The notes under the pieces: generated by a model
Told to the model about the DNA's origin: nothing
Databases searched by the model: none
What the model saw: only the letters and a program-made list of their open reading frames with translations
Position numbers and translations under genes: made by a program
From: Trichobilharzia szidati
Lineage: Eukaryota; Platyhelminthes; Trematoda; Strigeidida; Schistosomatidae
Assembly: GCA_944472155.2 (NCBI GenBank)
Contig: OX235279.1
Coordinates: 177,423,868-177,487,867 of the forward strand
Reading direction: 5' to 3'
Length of the DNA stretch: 64,000 bases
Shown: in pieces, positions 39,557-48,698 of the stretch
Position numbering within the stretch: the stretch's first letter is position 1
How the letters are laid out: the number at the start of each line of letters is the position of its first letter

Positions 39557-40195
39557 TTGTTTAAAAGAGTTCAAACACACTGTAGCACTCCAGCGTTGAA
39601 AAGAATGGAAGAAAAATACCTACAAACGGTCTTCAAAAAGAATGGTTATCCACAAAATTTCATCAAAAAGTGTTTAAAGTCGAATCAAAACACCAACAAA
39701 GAACCATCATCAAAGACCACAAGAAAATTCATCCTACCATACATGAGAAATATCTCTGAAATAACAGCTAGAATACTGAAACCGTTTGATATAGATATAG
39801 CACACAAACCAGTCAAATCGCTTAATTCGATATTATGCAAACCGAAAGATCCAACAGAAAAAGGGGATAAAATTAATACCATTTACAAAATAAATTGTGT
39901 GAACTGTAACAGACATTACATCGGCCAAAGTGGGCGTCCCCTTCGAATCAGAATCCAAGAACACAAATCAGCTGTGAAAAGACACGATATATATTCTTTA
40001 GTATCAATGCATATAGATAATTATGGTCATCAATTTGATTGGGATAATGTCAAAATCTTAGACAGAGGAAACACCAAAAGTGCCAGGGAATTCCTAGAAG
40101 CCTGGTACTCAAACGAAAATGCAATTAACAAGCACGTTAATATAGACGAAATATACCAACTAATAAAAAGTAAATCAGGTGACCAGAAAGTTTAA
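39557..40195 (+). CDS. PLE connector + complete GIY-YIG endonuclease (type I)
   Basis: About 212 codons uninterrupted. Residues 1-35 contain RVQTHCSTPALKRMEEKYLQ, followed by FKKNGYPQNFIKKCLKS, a Lys/Asn linker, and FILPYMRNISEITARILKPF. The GIY-YIG domain begins with NTIYKINCVNCNRHYIGQSG (about 112-131), then RPLRIRIQEHKSAVKRHD, an SLVSMHIDNYGHQFDWDNVKILDR helix-strand unit and REFLEAWYSNENAINKHV. This endonuclease has a CVNC pair in the GIY strand, unlike the CSC of types C-G, marking a separate PLE lineage shared with types A and J. Confidence 0.85.
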   Translation: MFKRVQTHCSTPALKRMEEKYLQTVFKKNGYPQNFIKKCLKSNQNTNKEPSSKTTRKFILPYMRNISEITARILKPFDIDIAHKPVKSLNSILCKPKDPTEKGDKINTIYKINCVNCNRHYIGQSGRPLRIRIQEHKSAVKRHDIYSLVSMHIDNYGHQFDWDNVKILDRGNTKSAREFLEAWYSNENAINKHVNIDEIYQLIKSKSGDQKV

Positions 40196-40302
40196 AATCC
40201 AAGTCAATAGAAAATGGTCAATACATATGTAAAGATGGTTACCGGGAGACGCAATTCTATCACTCATGAAGAAATTTAAATCATTTCACTTTATGCTAAA
40301 TA

Positions 40303-40353
40303 TTGCGCTGAAAGGGGATGTTGTCCAGAAGGACGACGAAAGCTCCTCCGCAA
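40303..40353 (+). ncRNA. Hammerhead-like motif in PLE type I 3' end
   Basis: Stem I TTGCG/CGCAA, CTGA, 7-bp stem II (GTTGTCC/GGACGAC), GAAA, mini stem III AG/CT with loop CTC, and C48 as a possible cleavage base, in type I order. Box 1 is lengthened (CTGAAAGGGGAT), so it is a degenerate or variant hammerhead. Confidence 0.5.
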
Positions 40354-40518
40354 CTAAACCAACCAGCTCAGAGAACACTATTAATTGCAGAAAACACATT
40401 TATTCAGTACATAAAACTACTTTAAATCAACTTTATTTACTGAACTGTATTCACTGATTATCAACCTAACTTAGCAGAAAATAATAAATAAATAAATTCC
40501 ATTTCAAAACAAGACTGA

Positions 40519-40968
40519 CTACAATAGCTCCGCATCTGATTTACCTCTTTTCCATACTTTCCAGTCGGGAAACACATTATCCAGTAAGTCAACAGCACTA
40601 ACTATCTCCTCTTTCGTCATGCCTTCAAGGCGTAGAACGCGTTCTTTGCCATATTTGCAACCACTGTCAAACGTGTTCAAACCCATCCGCAGACGACATC
40701 TTAAACCAGATGTTGTTAAACGATGTCTTGATATAATAAATTCTTTTATAACTTCTTTAGTTCCAGGTAGAAATATATTGAAACTATATGGAAAGTGAAC
40801 AGAGTACTCTTCACAGCAATTAATACACTTCTGTACATTTTTCACATCTTTATTAGTTATTAACTGTTCATCAGCATTATTTTTTGGCTTGCTAGCATCA
40901 GCTTGAGTTTGTTGTACTGCAGAGTTTGATATATTTCTATTGGAAGTCTTCCGATGTTTTTTCCACAT
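40519..40968 (-). CDS. Uncharacterised protein, probable non-transposon gene or retrocopy
   Basis: 149 intact codons from ATG at 40,968 to TAG at 40,519, unlike any transposon frame here. The N-terminus is basic and low-complexity (MWKKHRKTSNRNISN); CINCCEE gives a Cys cluster near residue 49. The C-terminal two thirds look globular: YSFNIFLPGTKEVIKEFIIS, RLRMGLNTFDSGCKYGKERV, LRLEGMTKEEIVSAVDLLDN, FPDWKVWKRG. A minus-strand AATAAA lies about 85 bp beyond the stop (40,431-40,436). The strand-helix-strand-helix order weakly recalls mitochondrial ribosomal protein mL53, but this is a guess. No intron is visible, so an intronless gene, a last exon or a processed copy are all possible. Confidence 0.55.
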   Translation of the reverse strand: MWKKHRKTSNRNISNSAVQQTQADASKPKNNADEQLITNKDVKNVQKCINCCEEYSVHFPYSFNIFLPGTKEVIKEFIISRHRLTTSGLRCRLRMGLNTFDSGCKYGKERVLRLEGMTKEEIVSAVDLLDNVFPDWKVWKRGKSDAELL

Positions 40969-41317
40969 AGTATGAACTTCCGAAAGCTATTCACACTTAT
41001 TTAAGTCGGCTATCACCTTAGCCTTGATAAAGAACATTCATAAATTTCAATCGTATTACGACATTAATCGAGTTAACTGCAAAAATGGCATTTTATGTAG
41101 TTTCAAGCTAGTATCGATCGTCTAGGAGTTTGAAATTATCATATATAATATAATCTATTTTCACGCCGAAAATGGTAAGTACTATGAATGTACAAGTCCA
41201 TGCGAATATTAAATTCACGTGTTACAGTTACCTAGTTTTTTTTCTAAATTGTCTCTTATCTATAAACACATCCTATTAAATACCAGAAGATACATCCCCA
41301 TATATGCCTTGAGTTCC
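40969..41317. other. Upstream flank of the 40.5 kb ORF
   Basis: AT-rich, no transposon similarity. It may hold the promoter or an upstream intron of the minus-strand ORF. No specific element is identified. Confidence 0.3.
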
Positions 41318-41330
41318 TTTATTATTTTTA

Positions 41331-42159
41331 TTATTGTTCCCTTGGGTTCCTAGTGGAACATAGGGCTTCAACTGCACGTCTCCACTTGCTTCTGTCTTCT
41401 GCTGTGCTTTTCACTTGCATCCATGTTAGTCCATACTGTTTCAACTCCTCTTCACACGATCTCCTCCATGTCACCCACTTGGACGTCCCACTCGCCGCTT
41501 CCCTTTCGGGTTCCACTCGAGCGATGGCCTGACGCGCGATGTCACCCAGCGGCCTCCTCAGCGAGTGTCCAATCCATCTCCACTTTCTCCTGCATATTTG
41601 TTGGGCGATTGGTTCTTGTTTTGTTTGTTCCCATAGTTTCTTGTTGGTGATTCTTTCCGGCCATCTGATCTTCAGTATAGAGCGAAGACAGTTGTTGATA
41701 AAGGTCTGCAACAGGCTGTTGGAAATATTCTTTGTGACCCTCCGCCAAGTTTCTGATCCGTATAGAAGAAGTGACTGACTTGACGTTTGTATTGAAAATC
41801 CGAATCACTTTGTTGTTGATGCTGAGTTGAGTGACGAAGATTTCCAGATTGGTTTCAGGTTGATGAATGTGTTTCTCGCCTTCCCGATTCTCGATTTGAC
41901 ATCCTCGTCCGTATCTCCTGTAGTTGAGACAATGCTCAATTGATGTGAATGAAGTAACCTCTTTCAAATCCCTCCCGTTGATGGTGATTGGCGCTGGATG
42001 TTGCTGGTGCTGTTGTTGTTGTTGTTGGTTGGTTATTTTCATAACCTCCGTCTTGTCTATGTTCACCTGGAGTCCTGTCTTTGCTGCTTCTTCAACCAGT
42101 TTGTCGGTTTTCGCTCGTAGGTCTTCGATTTTGTGTGACATCAAACATAAATCATCCAC
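41331..42159 (-). pseudogene. RTE C-terminal region, two overlapping frames
   Basis: 42,159-41,542 encodes DDLCLMSHKIEDLRAKTDKL, VNIDKTEVMKITNQQQQQ and NGRDLKEVTSFTS. 41,711-41,331 encodes MQTFINNCLRSILKIRWPER, WRWIGHSLRRPLGDIARQAI, TWRRSCEEELKQYGLTW, WRRAVEALCSTRN. The frame switch lies around 41,700. The conserved C-terminal block is well preserved. Confidence 0.85.
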
Positions 42160-42229
42160 GCGCGAAATCCAGGTCTTCTTCTGGGTTCTTCACGTCGGTC
42201 CAGGATATCCCTGTCTTCTCGTTTCTCAC

Positions 42230-42982
42230 TCACAGTCTGACGCATAATCCAGTCCAGTCCACCACAATTAGGAATATCATTGGTGATAATAAGCACCTTT
42301 GTCTGACTCCTGTGTTTACTCCAAACGCCTCGCTGAGTTTTCCGTTGTGGATCACTTCACATGTGCTGTTGTCGTACAGTGTTGAAAAGGTTGATGAATA
42401 TTTGGGTACGCCGTGTCTCGATAGTTTCCAAATTCTTCCGGTAACGCTGTCGAAGGCCTTCTCAAAGTCTATGAAGTTGAGGTAGAGGTTTGATTGCCAT
42501 TCCATGCTTTGTTCGATGATGATGCGGAGAATTCCAATTCGGTCAGAACATGATTTGCCTTTCCTGAATCCAGCTTGTTCTGGTCGGAGTTCTGTATCCA
42601 GTGTGTCCTTTATTCTCTCCAGGATGATGCGACTCAGAATTTTACTTGGCGTCGACAGGAGCATGATTCCTCGCCAGTTCTTGCAGAGTCCCAGGTCGCC
42701 CTTCTTTGGTAGTTTCACTAGGTAACCTTTCCTCCAGTCAGTAGGCAGCTTTCCCTCCTTCCAGACCTTTTGCAATAATGGAGTCAGCATATCTGCTGTC
42801 GTCTCTGGGTCCGCTTTCAGTGCTTCAGGGGGTATTCCATCTGGTCCAGCTGCTTTTCCAGCTTTCAGAAGCTTGATTGCATTCAAGACTTCAGCTTTTG
42901 TTGGAGGATTGGTGTCAACTTGCAGTTGTGTACGCGCTGTTGTTGGTATTTCTGGACGGGTTGCAGGTGGTGGTCGGTTCAA
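42230..42982 (-). CDS. RTE reverse transcriptase N-terminal part (SR2-like)
   Basis: 250 codons: LNAIKLLKAGKAAGPDGIPP (RT motif 0/1), LPTDWRKGYLVKLPKKGD, CKNWRGIMLLSTPSKILSRI (motif 2), LRPEQAGFRKGKSCSDRI (2a), LNFIDFEKAFDSV (motif A with catalytic Asp), GVRQRCLLSPMIFLIVVDW (motif B; the usual Q-G-C is Q-R-C). The frame ends before motif C, which is displaced by indels. In RTE LINEs this RT copies RNA at the nicked target. This copy cannot make a complete palm. Confidence 0.9.
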   Translation of the reverse strand: MNRPPPATRPEIPTTARTQLQVDTNPPTKAEVLNAIKLLKAGKAAGPDGIPPEALKADPETTADMLTPLLQKVWKEGKLPTDWRKGYLVKLPKKGDLGLCKNWRGIMLLSTPSKILSRIILERIKDTLDTELRPEQAGFRKGKSCSDRIGILRIIIEQSMEWQSNLYLNFIDFEKAFDSVTGRIWKLSRHGVPKYSSTFSTLYDNSTCEVIHNGKLSEAFGVNTGVRQRCLLSPMIFLIVVDWTGLCVRL

Positions 42983-43000
42983 GAGTCCTTTGAGTTCCTT

Positions 43001-43110
43001 TACTCGGACTTATAATGTACATATTCAATAAGAACTGACACACTGCTAATAAAAAGAAAGTACATTTTTTGGTATGGTGATTTCTTCTAATTAATATCGT
43101 TTGATTTCAG
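43001..43110. other. Spacer ending in a splice-acceptor-like tract
   Basis: ATCGTTTGATTTCAG at about 43,096-43,110 is a plausible 3' splice site. Confidence 0.35.
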
Positions 43111-43246
43111 AGTTCCAAAGTTCATTGACAGAAGGAAGTATGGAGTTCACTACGGCATGTTTGACAGAGAACCTCAGAAACTAACTGCGTTCCTTGGCTG
43201 TCGAATGATTATTCCTAGTTTTCTTTTTGCCTTTTCTTTTCATTAA
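43111..43246 (+). CDS. Possible exon of an unknown host gene
   Basis: After the acceptor-like TTTGATTTCAG an open frame reads VPKFIDRRKYGVHYGMFDRE, PQKLTAFLGCRMII, ending PSFLFAFSFH and TAA at about 43,246. Composition (Tyr, His, Arg, Phe) looks like a folded protein and does not match PLE or LINE frames here. No donor or partner exon was found. The last dozen residues may be beyond the real coding end. Family not recognised. Confidence 0.35.
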
Positions 43247-43552
43247 TGTCTGGATGGAGGTTATTCATGAGTTAAAATGTAGCAAGGATCGCTTGACAGT
43301 CAAGGAAAGCAGTAGGTCTCTGCAGTACTATATTAAGCCTGCTATAGGGAATGCGAAAGTTTCTTTTCATTGAAACCTAGAATGCGCAATTTAGTCATTT
43401 TAGTAGGCTGCCTTATCACTGTTGAACTTTGCACGAAACAGCATCGGTTTAAGCTACTACACGGTTAAAGGGATGCACTCGAACTAAAATGGACAGATAA
43501 GTACCTAGGAGAAAATGGTTAAATGCAGATTAATGCCCAGTTTTAGAATATA
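43247..43552. other. Unassigned spacer
   Basis: No supported feature. Confidence 0.3.
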
Positions 43553-44470
43553 GACTGTGACAAACGTTGAATAAATCCAGCCATCTACATTTATATGCAT
43601 CTTCACTGTGATATCGTCTGTTATTCGTCCTTGAAGAAAGATATCTCATGGACGTCTTCCAAAAGAATGGATATCCATGGAATTTCATCAAAAGACATAT
43701 ACCCCCAAGCCAACCTACCAAATCAAAGGCCCCCAAGGAAAGCACAAAGAAAATCGCCCTACCATATATAAAGGACATCTCAGAAATCACCGCAATACCC
43801 GTCAAACCTTTAGGAATTGACGTCGCACACAAACCAACAAAATCACTTCACTCAGCTGGCTCTATGTCAACCAAAAGACTCAACAACGAAAGAAGATAAA
43901 ACCAACATCATCTACAAAATAAATTGTAACAAGTGCGAAAAACACCACATTGGCCAAAATGAACGTCCCCTTTGTCCTTATATCCATGAATATAAGCTGG
44001 CCGTCAAAAGACATGACATCCACTCCCTCATATCGCCTCACTGAATACAGACAACCACGGACATCAATTCGACTGGGATAACCAGCGTTCAAATATTAGA
44101 CAGAGGAAACACCAAGAATGCTAGAGAATTTTTAGAAGCCTGCCTGGTATTCCAGTGAATCATCAATCAATAGACAAATCGAGATAGACAAAATTTACCA
44201 ACCGATAAGAAGGAAATCTCACACACTAAGGGTCAAAGTTCAAGTCAAAGAAACAATACACACAAAAACAACTGATCATGTTCAAGGTCACGAGAGGAGA
44301 TGACTAATAAACTCGTGGAGAAATCTGAAAGCTCACTTCAAATTGAAGTATGCTCTGAAGATATTGCCTACAAGGGCAATAAAATCTTTGCGAATACACT
44401 ATCCAGCTCAGAGAACACAACCACATCAAAATCATCCACCTTAGCTACAAATCTTCTCCATCATATCTAA
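43553..44470 (+). mobile_element. PLE type J (relative of type I), endonuclease and 3' end
   Basis: 43,630-44,170: LEERYLMDVFQKNGYPWNFI, IALPYIKDISEITAIPVKPLG, frameshift at about 43,860, then TNIIYKINCNKCEKHHIGQN, RPLCPYIHEYKLAVKRHDIH, ILDRGNTKNAREFLEA. The 3' part (44,200-44,420) keeps a hammerhead-like hairpin at 44,355-44,386 and the CAGCTCAGAGAACAC end seen in type I. Stops and indels make it inactive. Confidence 0.8.
44355..44386 (+). ncRNA. Partial hammerhead-like motif, PLE type J
   Basis: Canonical CTGAAGA, a 7-bp stem II (TATTGCC/GGCAATA), then AAAT where GAAA is expected (G to A at the first position). It is the counterpart of the type I motif and shows that the ancestral box 1 was canonical. 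Confidence 0.45.
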
Positions 44471-44714
44471 ATCTGTATCACTCGATAATTTTCCACTGAA
44501 ACAATTTCAGGATTCTAATAATTTGTAAAACCTCTGCTTTTCTCTACCTGTGAAAAGATAATTATAGGGGAGCAGAAACACAACAAATATTCTATACCTG
44601 TGTCGCAACAAATCAACAAATTTCTTAGCAGATAAAAAAGTTGTATTTCCTTACTTAGTCAAAAAGTATTGATGGGATGAGGATAAAAGTGATCTCAAGG
44701 TGTTTTCAAAAGCA
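44471..44714. other. Unassigned spacer
   Basis: AT-rich, no feature. Confidence 0.3.
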
Positions 44715-44765
44715 AATGACGCAGTAGCTGATATTCCAGCTGTGTGAAAATTCCTTAAACCAACA

Positions 44766-45393
44766 ATGAACAAATTGCTGCTGTACAAAAGATACTTCGA
44801 TGACACTTTTATAGTTTGTCAAGACGATTCCGATTTAAATTGCATCTTACAGGAGTTTAATGACTGTCATCCTTCAATTAAATTCACAATGGAAGTTGAA
44901 AATAAATCAAAGATTCCATTCTTGGACGTCAAACTGACAAGAAGAGACGACGGAACTCTGAAAAGATCTATCCATAGAAAACCAACATGGAATGGCCAGC
45001 TGACAAACTTCCACAGTTGGATACCTATCAGCCGTAAAAGAGCTCTCATCATCTCGCTAGCCCACAGCACCAGAAGAATTTGTAGTGATGACTGTTTAGA
45101 AGAAGAGCTCCTATTCCTAAAAAGCATCCTGATTCCAAACGGATACTCGCCGCGTTTCGTGGAGAAGAACATGAAACCAAGGCCAAAAAGAGAAGAATAC
45201 ACTTCAGTGCAAAAGAAGATACTCTATCTGAATCTTGAATTCAGGGGAGACCTAGCAGCAGATATCCTAAAAAGGAGAATCTCCAAATCCCTGAAGAAGA
45301 CTTTTCCGGCAGCAACTCTAAGAGTGACATTGTCTAGCCGCCCACTTCTTCGGAGCAATGGGAAGGGCAAACTGTCGCATATGACCAATTCAA
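44766..45393 (+). pseudogene. PLE RT-connector with YFDD box, truncated by SINE
   Basis: About 209 residues of PLE sequence: LLLYKRYFDDTFIVCQDD (YFDD), IKFTMEVENKSKIPFLDVKL, RSIHRKPTWNGQLTNFHSWI, RKRALIISLAHSTRRICSDD, IPNGYSPRFVEKNMKPRPKR, KTFPAATLRVTLSSRPL. The open frame then continues about 58 codons into SINE sequence (VGGTVARTLADHAHG...), producing a chimeric C-terminus that is an artefact of insertion. Confidence 0.85.
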
Positions 45394-45597
45394 TGTGCGT
45401 CGGTGGCACAGTGGCTAGGACTCTCGCCGACCATGCACATGGTCCGGAGTTCGATCCCCTGCCGACGCACACAGGATATCTATGGTCGGCCTGCAAAATT
45501 TGGGCTACCGGTATTCATGCTGAAAATGCCATACTTGTACTGAAAATACGGTGTGGCATCAAGCTGTAAGCAAAAATAAAAAATAAATAAATAAAAA
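45394..45597 (+). mobile_element. tRNA-SINE (variant of family d) inside PLE endonuclease
   Basis: Head GCGTCGGTGGCACAGTGGCT with box A TGGCACAGTGG and box B AGTTCGATCC; closing arm GCCGACGCAC. The body differs from family d after the head (GATATCTATGGTCGGCCTGC) and the tail is A/T-rich (AAATAAATAAATAAAA). Removing it restores codons SMC-IYQFTC of the PLE. No clear target duplication is visible. Confidence 0.88.
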
Positions 45598-45825
45598 TTT
45601 ACCAGTTCACCTGCTCGTGCGGAGCAAGGTACATAGGTCGTTGTATGCGCGTCCTTTCAAAACGTCTTAGAGAACACCACCTAGCATGGCTGTAAAAAGG
45701 AGGCACCGGTTCAATCAGAAGTGCCATTATTGAGCATCTGATCAATACCTCCCACAACATCTCTGCTGAACTTCTTATTCTTCTCAGTCTAATGTTCCAA
45801 TGGGTATTTTCCACGATTTTAAAAA

Positions 45826-46629
45826 ATTCGATAGAACAACTTTACTACGATTGCGGATATAGACAACTGGCAGACGAATTTCTTCTCTTGTCATTTTCGC
45901 TTACTTGATAGGATGGAACTAGTTGGTATTGTGATCTTATTTGTGTCTTTGAAGAAATGTTGTGATCTTTTCTAATTTGACAGTCAGCTGTCTTAAAAGC
46001 ATTTGACCACCTTTACACAGAATTGAAATATCTTTTGCGTCATTTGCCACGCTTCACGCGAAAACTCCTTAGCATTACTTTCGTCCCCACCCCATTTAGG
46101 CAACTTAGTATTTAGACTTTGCCTGACGAATAAAAAAAATAAATTGCTGTGAAACTACACACTGAAACTTATTGAAGTTGCGAAGTTGACTCTAAAAATA
46201 TTTTAAAAACAAATATACGTCACCTTCAGCATGTCCGGTGAAACCACACCACAGGTGTGTTACGCAAATAGAAACGATAGTTCTGGACCTCTGGTTCAAA
46301 GCTTGAAGTGTTCGAGAATTTCATTTGAGCTGAAATCATTACATGTAACATCAGCAACAACCTTCTAGACTACTATTACCTCAGATAATCTGACTACCAG
46401 AAGTCCATTGAGTTCGGAGAACTAGTCACTCAGTAAACATTGGATTCTTTTCTGATGACAGTTGGTAAGAATGCGTGTTGCGTCTACACACCGCTGCGTA
46501 CCTATCTTAATGACTATAGGTAATAAGATGGAGAGAAAGTTCTTAGTTTTTGGGTACTGAGTCGATATGCTAAGTTTCTAGCTTCATTCATACAACGGCA
46601 GAACTCAGATGAAAACATTCCGATGATTT
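45826..46629. other. Unassigned DNA
   Basis: No recognised gene or repeat. Confidence 0.3.
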
Positions 46630-48290
46630 CCATGCTCTAAGGGAATAACTGTTTGTAAAATTCCCCCTGGATGATCAAATTACACTATCTGCTATCTATG
46701 CGAGTGCATTGATTTAAATAGCATGAACATTGGCTTACCAACTGAATATCCTAAACAACTATTATTGAGATGCACACACTGAATGTGCAATTTAGATTTA
46801 ATGATGTCATCTACAATCAAAGGGATGGAGTCGCAATGGGGTCTCCTTTAGGACCGCTCTTAACGGACGTCTTCATGGCAAGCTTAGAAAATGGCCCACT
46901 AAAGGAAACCACCGATAGTTTGTTTATGTATAAAAGATATATAGATGATACCTTCATTGTCTGTGATGAAAACTCTTCAACTGCCGAACTCCGTGGAATA
47001 TTTAATGGTTCTCACCCATCTTTGCTTTTCACGGTCGAAGAAGAGTCGAATTCCTCATTTCACTTACTTGATGTAAAGCTAGATAGAAGAGAGAATGGTA
47101 CATTGCTAAGGTCGATTTACCGAAAGCCAACATTCACTGGGCAGTACACTAACTTCAACAGTTGGGTACCTTTAGGGAGAAAGAGAAATCTTAATCATTC
47201 CTTATGCCTCAGAATTCGTAAAATCTGCTCTACAGAGACAATTGATAGAGAACTATATAATCTTCAATCAAATCTCCTTAACAATGGTTATCCTACAAGG
47301 TTTATTGAACGTAACATCAAGGAAGAATGTGCCCCTAGACAAATCACTTTGCCAAAGAAAAAACTGTTTATGAGTCTGGTATTCAAAGGTGACACCATTT
47401 CGGAATTGATTAAAAATCGTTTATCTAAATGTATTAAACGCACTTTTCCTGCAGCTGACTTGCAAATAGTTTTTACCAGCCGAAATATGATTAGACAATG
47501 CGTCAAGGATAGATTACCGCTTATGTCCACATCTATGTGCATTTACTCTTTTACCTGCTCTTGTGGAGCTGTTTATATTGGACGTTGTAAGCGTAATCTC
47601 CGAAAACGTGTAGCTGAACACTATCTGGTTTGGTTAATGAAAGACGAACGTAGAACTGCGAAGTCGTCTATTTGTGATCACCTGTTAGAGTCTGGTCATT
47701 CAGCCCCACGTGATTCATCCTTCAGGGTTATCTACATGGCAAAATCGAATCGTTCCAAAAGCTTACTTTTTCTTCATTTATGCATAGCCGAAGCTTTAGC
47801 TATACATGAACAGAAACCTAAATTATGTGTTCAAAAACGTTTTGTCAAACCCCTTTCTTTACCTTGGTCATAGTAATGTTCTTTCTAGTTTTTATTTTAC
47901 CACTTGAATTCTTTCCACTTCCCTTCACATCTTCATTCTTATCGTAATCGTACTCCTAATTTTTTAAAATTTTTAGGCAACACTTGACATTTTTAAAACA
48001 TTTTTGATTTCAATTCACTTATAAAACAATCTTTAATAATTTTGTAATTTATCCACTTCAACCCTACCCCTTATAACATTTTAATTATCGTTATTCTTAT
48101 CACATGTATGTATGTATATTGACTGAGCAATTATTTAGTGCCATTTAATAACCTTTTCTGTAATATAAATACGCCTGTTCAACTTGAAAATGGAGTCGCT
48201 GAAAAGAAATCTCTTCGCTGAACAAAAAGACTGTATTTTTACTTATGAATAAATGGGTATTTTTCGTGATTTACAATATTTATACTGATT
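46630..48290 (+). mobile_element. PLE type G, well preserved
   Basis: Coding starts in the RT before motif B (VKFPLDDQIT at about 46,655, then NIGLPTEYPKQLLLRCT), with a one-base frameshift at about 46,770 into a 367-codon frame. The 3' non-coding region (47,874-48,290) ends in the terminal hairpin block (48,180-48,230: CAACTTGAAAATGGAGTCGC, then CTCTTCGCTGAAC). A diverged relative starts at 62.6 kb. Confidence 0.9.
46770..47873 (+). CDS. PLE RT (motif B onward)-GIY-YIG endonuclease, 367 codons open
   Basis: Residues 21-31 VAMGSPLGPLL (motif B); 55-64 KRYIDDTFIV (YIDD at 57-60); FHLLDVKLDRRENGTLLRSI and YRKPTFTGQYTNFNSWVP at 97-134; connector with ICSTETIDRELYNLQ and NNGYPTRFIERN; KRTFPAADLQIVFTSRN at 223-239. 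The GIY-YIG domain runs from 257 (CIYSFTCSCGAVYIGR; EH at 283-284) to the natural C-terminus VKPLSLPWS. Motif A is in a different frame upstream or lost, so it is not autonomous, but the nuclease half looks intact. The printed start is only the first Met of the open frame. Confidence 0.9.
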   Translation: MHTLNVQFRFNDVIYNQRDGVAMGSPLGPLLTDVFMASLENGPLKETTDSLFMYKRYIDDTFIVCDENSSTAELRGIFNGSHPSLLFTVEEESNSSFHLLDVKLDRRENGTLLRSIYRKPTFTGQYTNFNSWVPLGRKRNLNHSLCLRIRKICSTETIDRELYNLQSNLLNNGYPTRFIERNIKEECAPRQITLPKKKLFMSLVFKGDTISELIKNRLSKCIKRTFPAADLQIVFTSRNMIRQCVKDRLPLMSTSMCIYSFTCSCGAVYIGRCKRNLRKRVAEHYLVWLMKDERRTAKSSICDHLLESGHSAPRDSSFRVIYMAKSNRSKSLLFLHLCIAEALAIHEQKPKLCVQKRFVKPLSLPWS

Positions 48291-48616
48291 TTGGATGTTT
48301 CAATGTTATCCATTTTTCTCTCCTGGACAGTTTTCATTCTTCTGGCACTGAAAGGTCATATGTTCACTCGACTCTTATTGTTTGTCTTTGTCACTGTTCA
48401 GTCCCTTAATTCAGTGCTTCTCTGCGCGCTTATTTGATTTAATAGGATAATGTGTTCCTTTATGCAGTGATTTTGTTTGAGTGAATCTACGTCATTCAGA
48501 TATTGGACTGTCTTCGGGAACCATTGATGTGTCATTCTTGTGGACAGACTTTTGATCCTACCTTGATGGGAATATTCTACCTGATTTGAATCACTATATT
48601 TCACTATCACTATATC
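48291..48616. other. Unassigned spacer
   Basis: No supported feature between PLE and LINE. Confidence 0.3.
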
Positions 48617-48698
48617 ATTCGATTCCGTCGACAGAAACGGAATGCCGAGAAAATACATTGCACTGATGAAGGCACTCTACTCGTACTCATGCAGCTAG

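Larger units (their letters stand above)
39205..40385 (+). mobile_element. PLE type I, RT motif C to 3' end, little decayed
   Basis: 5'-truncated inside RT motif B (PGLIAEAVMRRLE) at about 39,205. One reading frame continues to 40,195 with a single in-frame TAG at 39,551. The 3' non-coding end (40,196-40,385) contains a hammerhead-like hairpin. It is nearly identical to the 13.4-14.2 kb copy, apart from the latter's inverted arm. Confidence 0.9.
41318..43000 (-). mobile_element. RTE LINE, young subfamily, longest copy
   Basis: Minus strand, 43,000 to 41,318: starts in the RT-leading region (LNRPPPATRPEIPTTARTQL), covers RT motifs 0-B in one frame (42,982-42,230), the disrupted catalytic box at about 42,155-42,166, the C-terminal half in two frames, and the 3' tail CCTATGTTCCACTAGGAACC with ATAATAAAAATAAT. 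It lacks the APE endonuclease because of 5' truncation. Confidence 0.92.
44715..45825 (+). mobile_element. PLE type C, interrupted by a tRNA-SINE in the GIY-YIG domain
   Basis: Starts in RT motif B (VADIPAV, stop, KFLKPTMNK). The frame 44,766-45,393 runs through motif C and the connector to SMC of the GIY strand. A SINE occupies 45,394-45,597. YQFTCSCGARYIGRCMRVLS, KRLREHHLAWL and RSAIIEHLINTSHN follow at 45,598-45,765. The 3' non-coding region is mostly deleted; only the terminal CAATGGGTATTTTCCACGAT remains at about 45,795-45,820. Confidence 0.88.

Noticed and set aside
40519..40968. Firm assignment of the ORF to mitochondrial ribosomal protein mL53
   Set aside because: Only a vague pattern match made by eye. 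Kept as a possibility within the entry, not as the call.
48186..48230. Hammerhead in the terminal hairpin of type C/F/G PLEs
   Set aside because: The conserved block has CTGAAAAGA and CTGAAC and forms a hairpin, but CTGANGA and GAAA do not occur in the required order on either strand.
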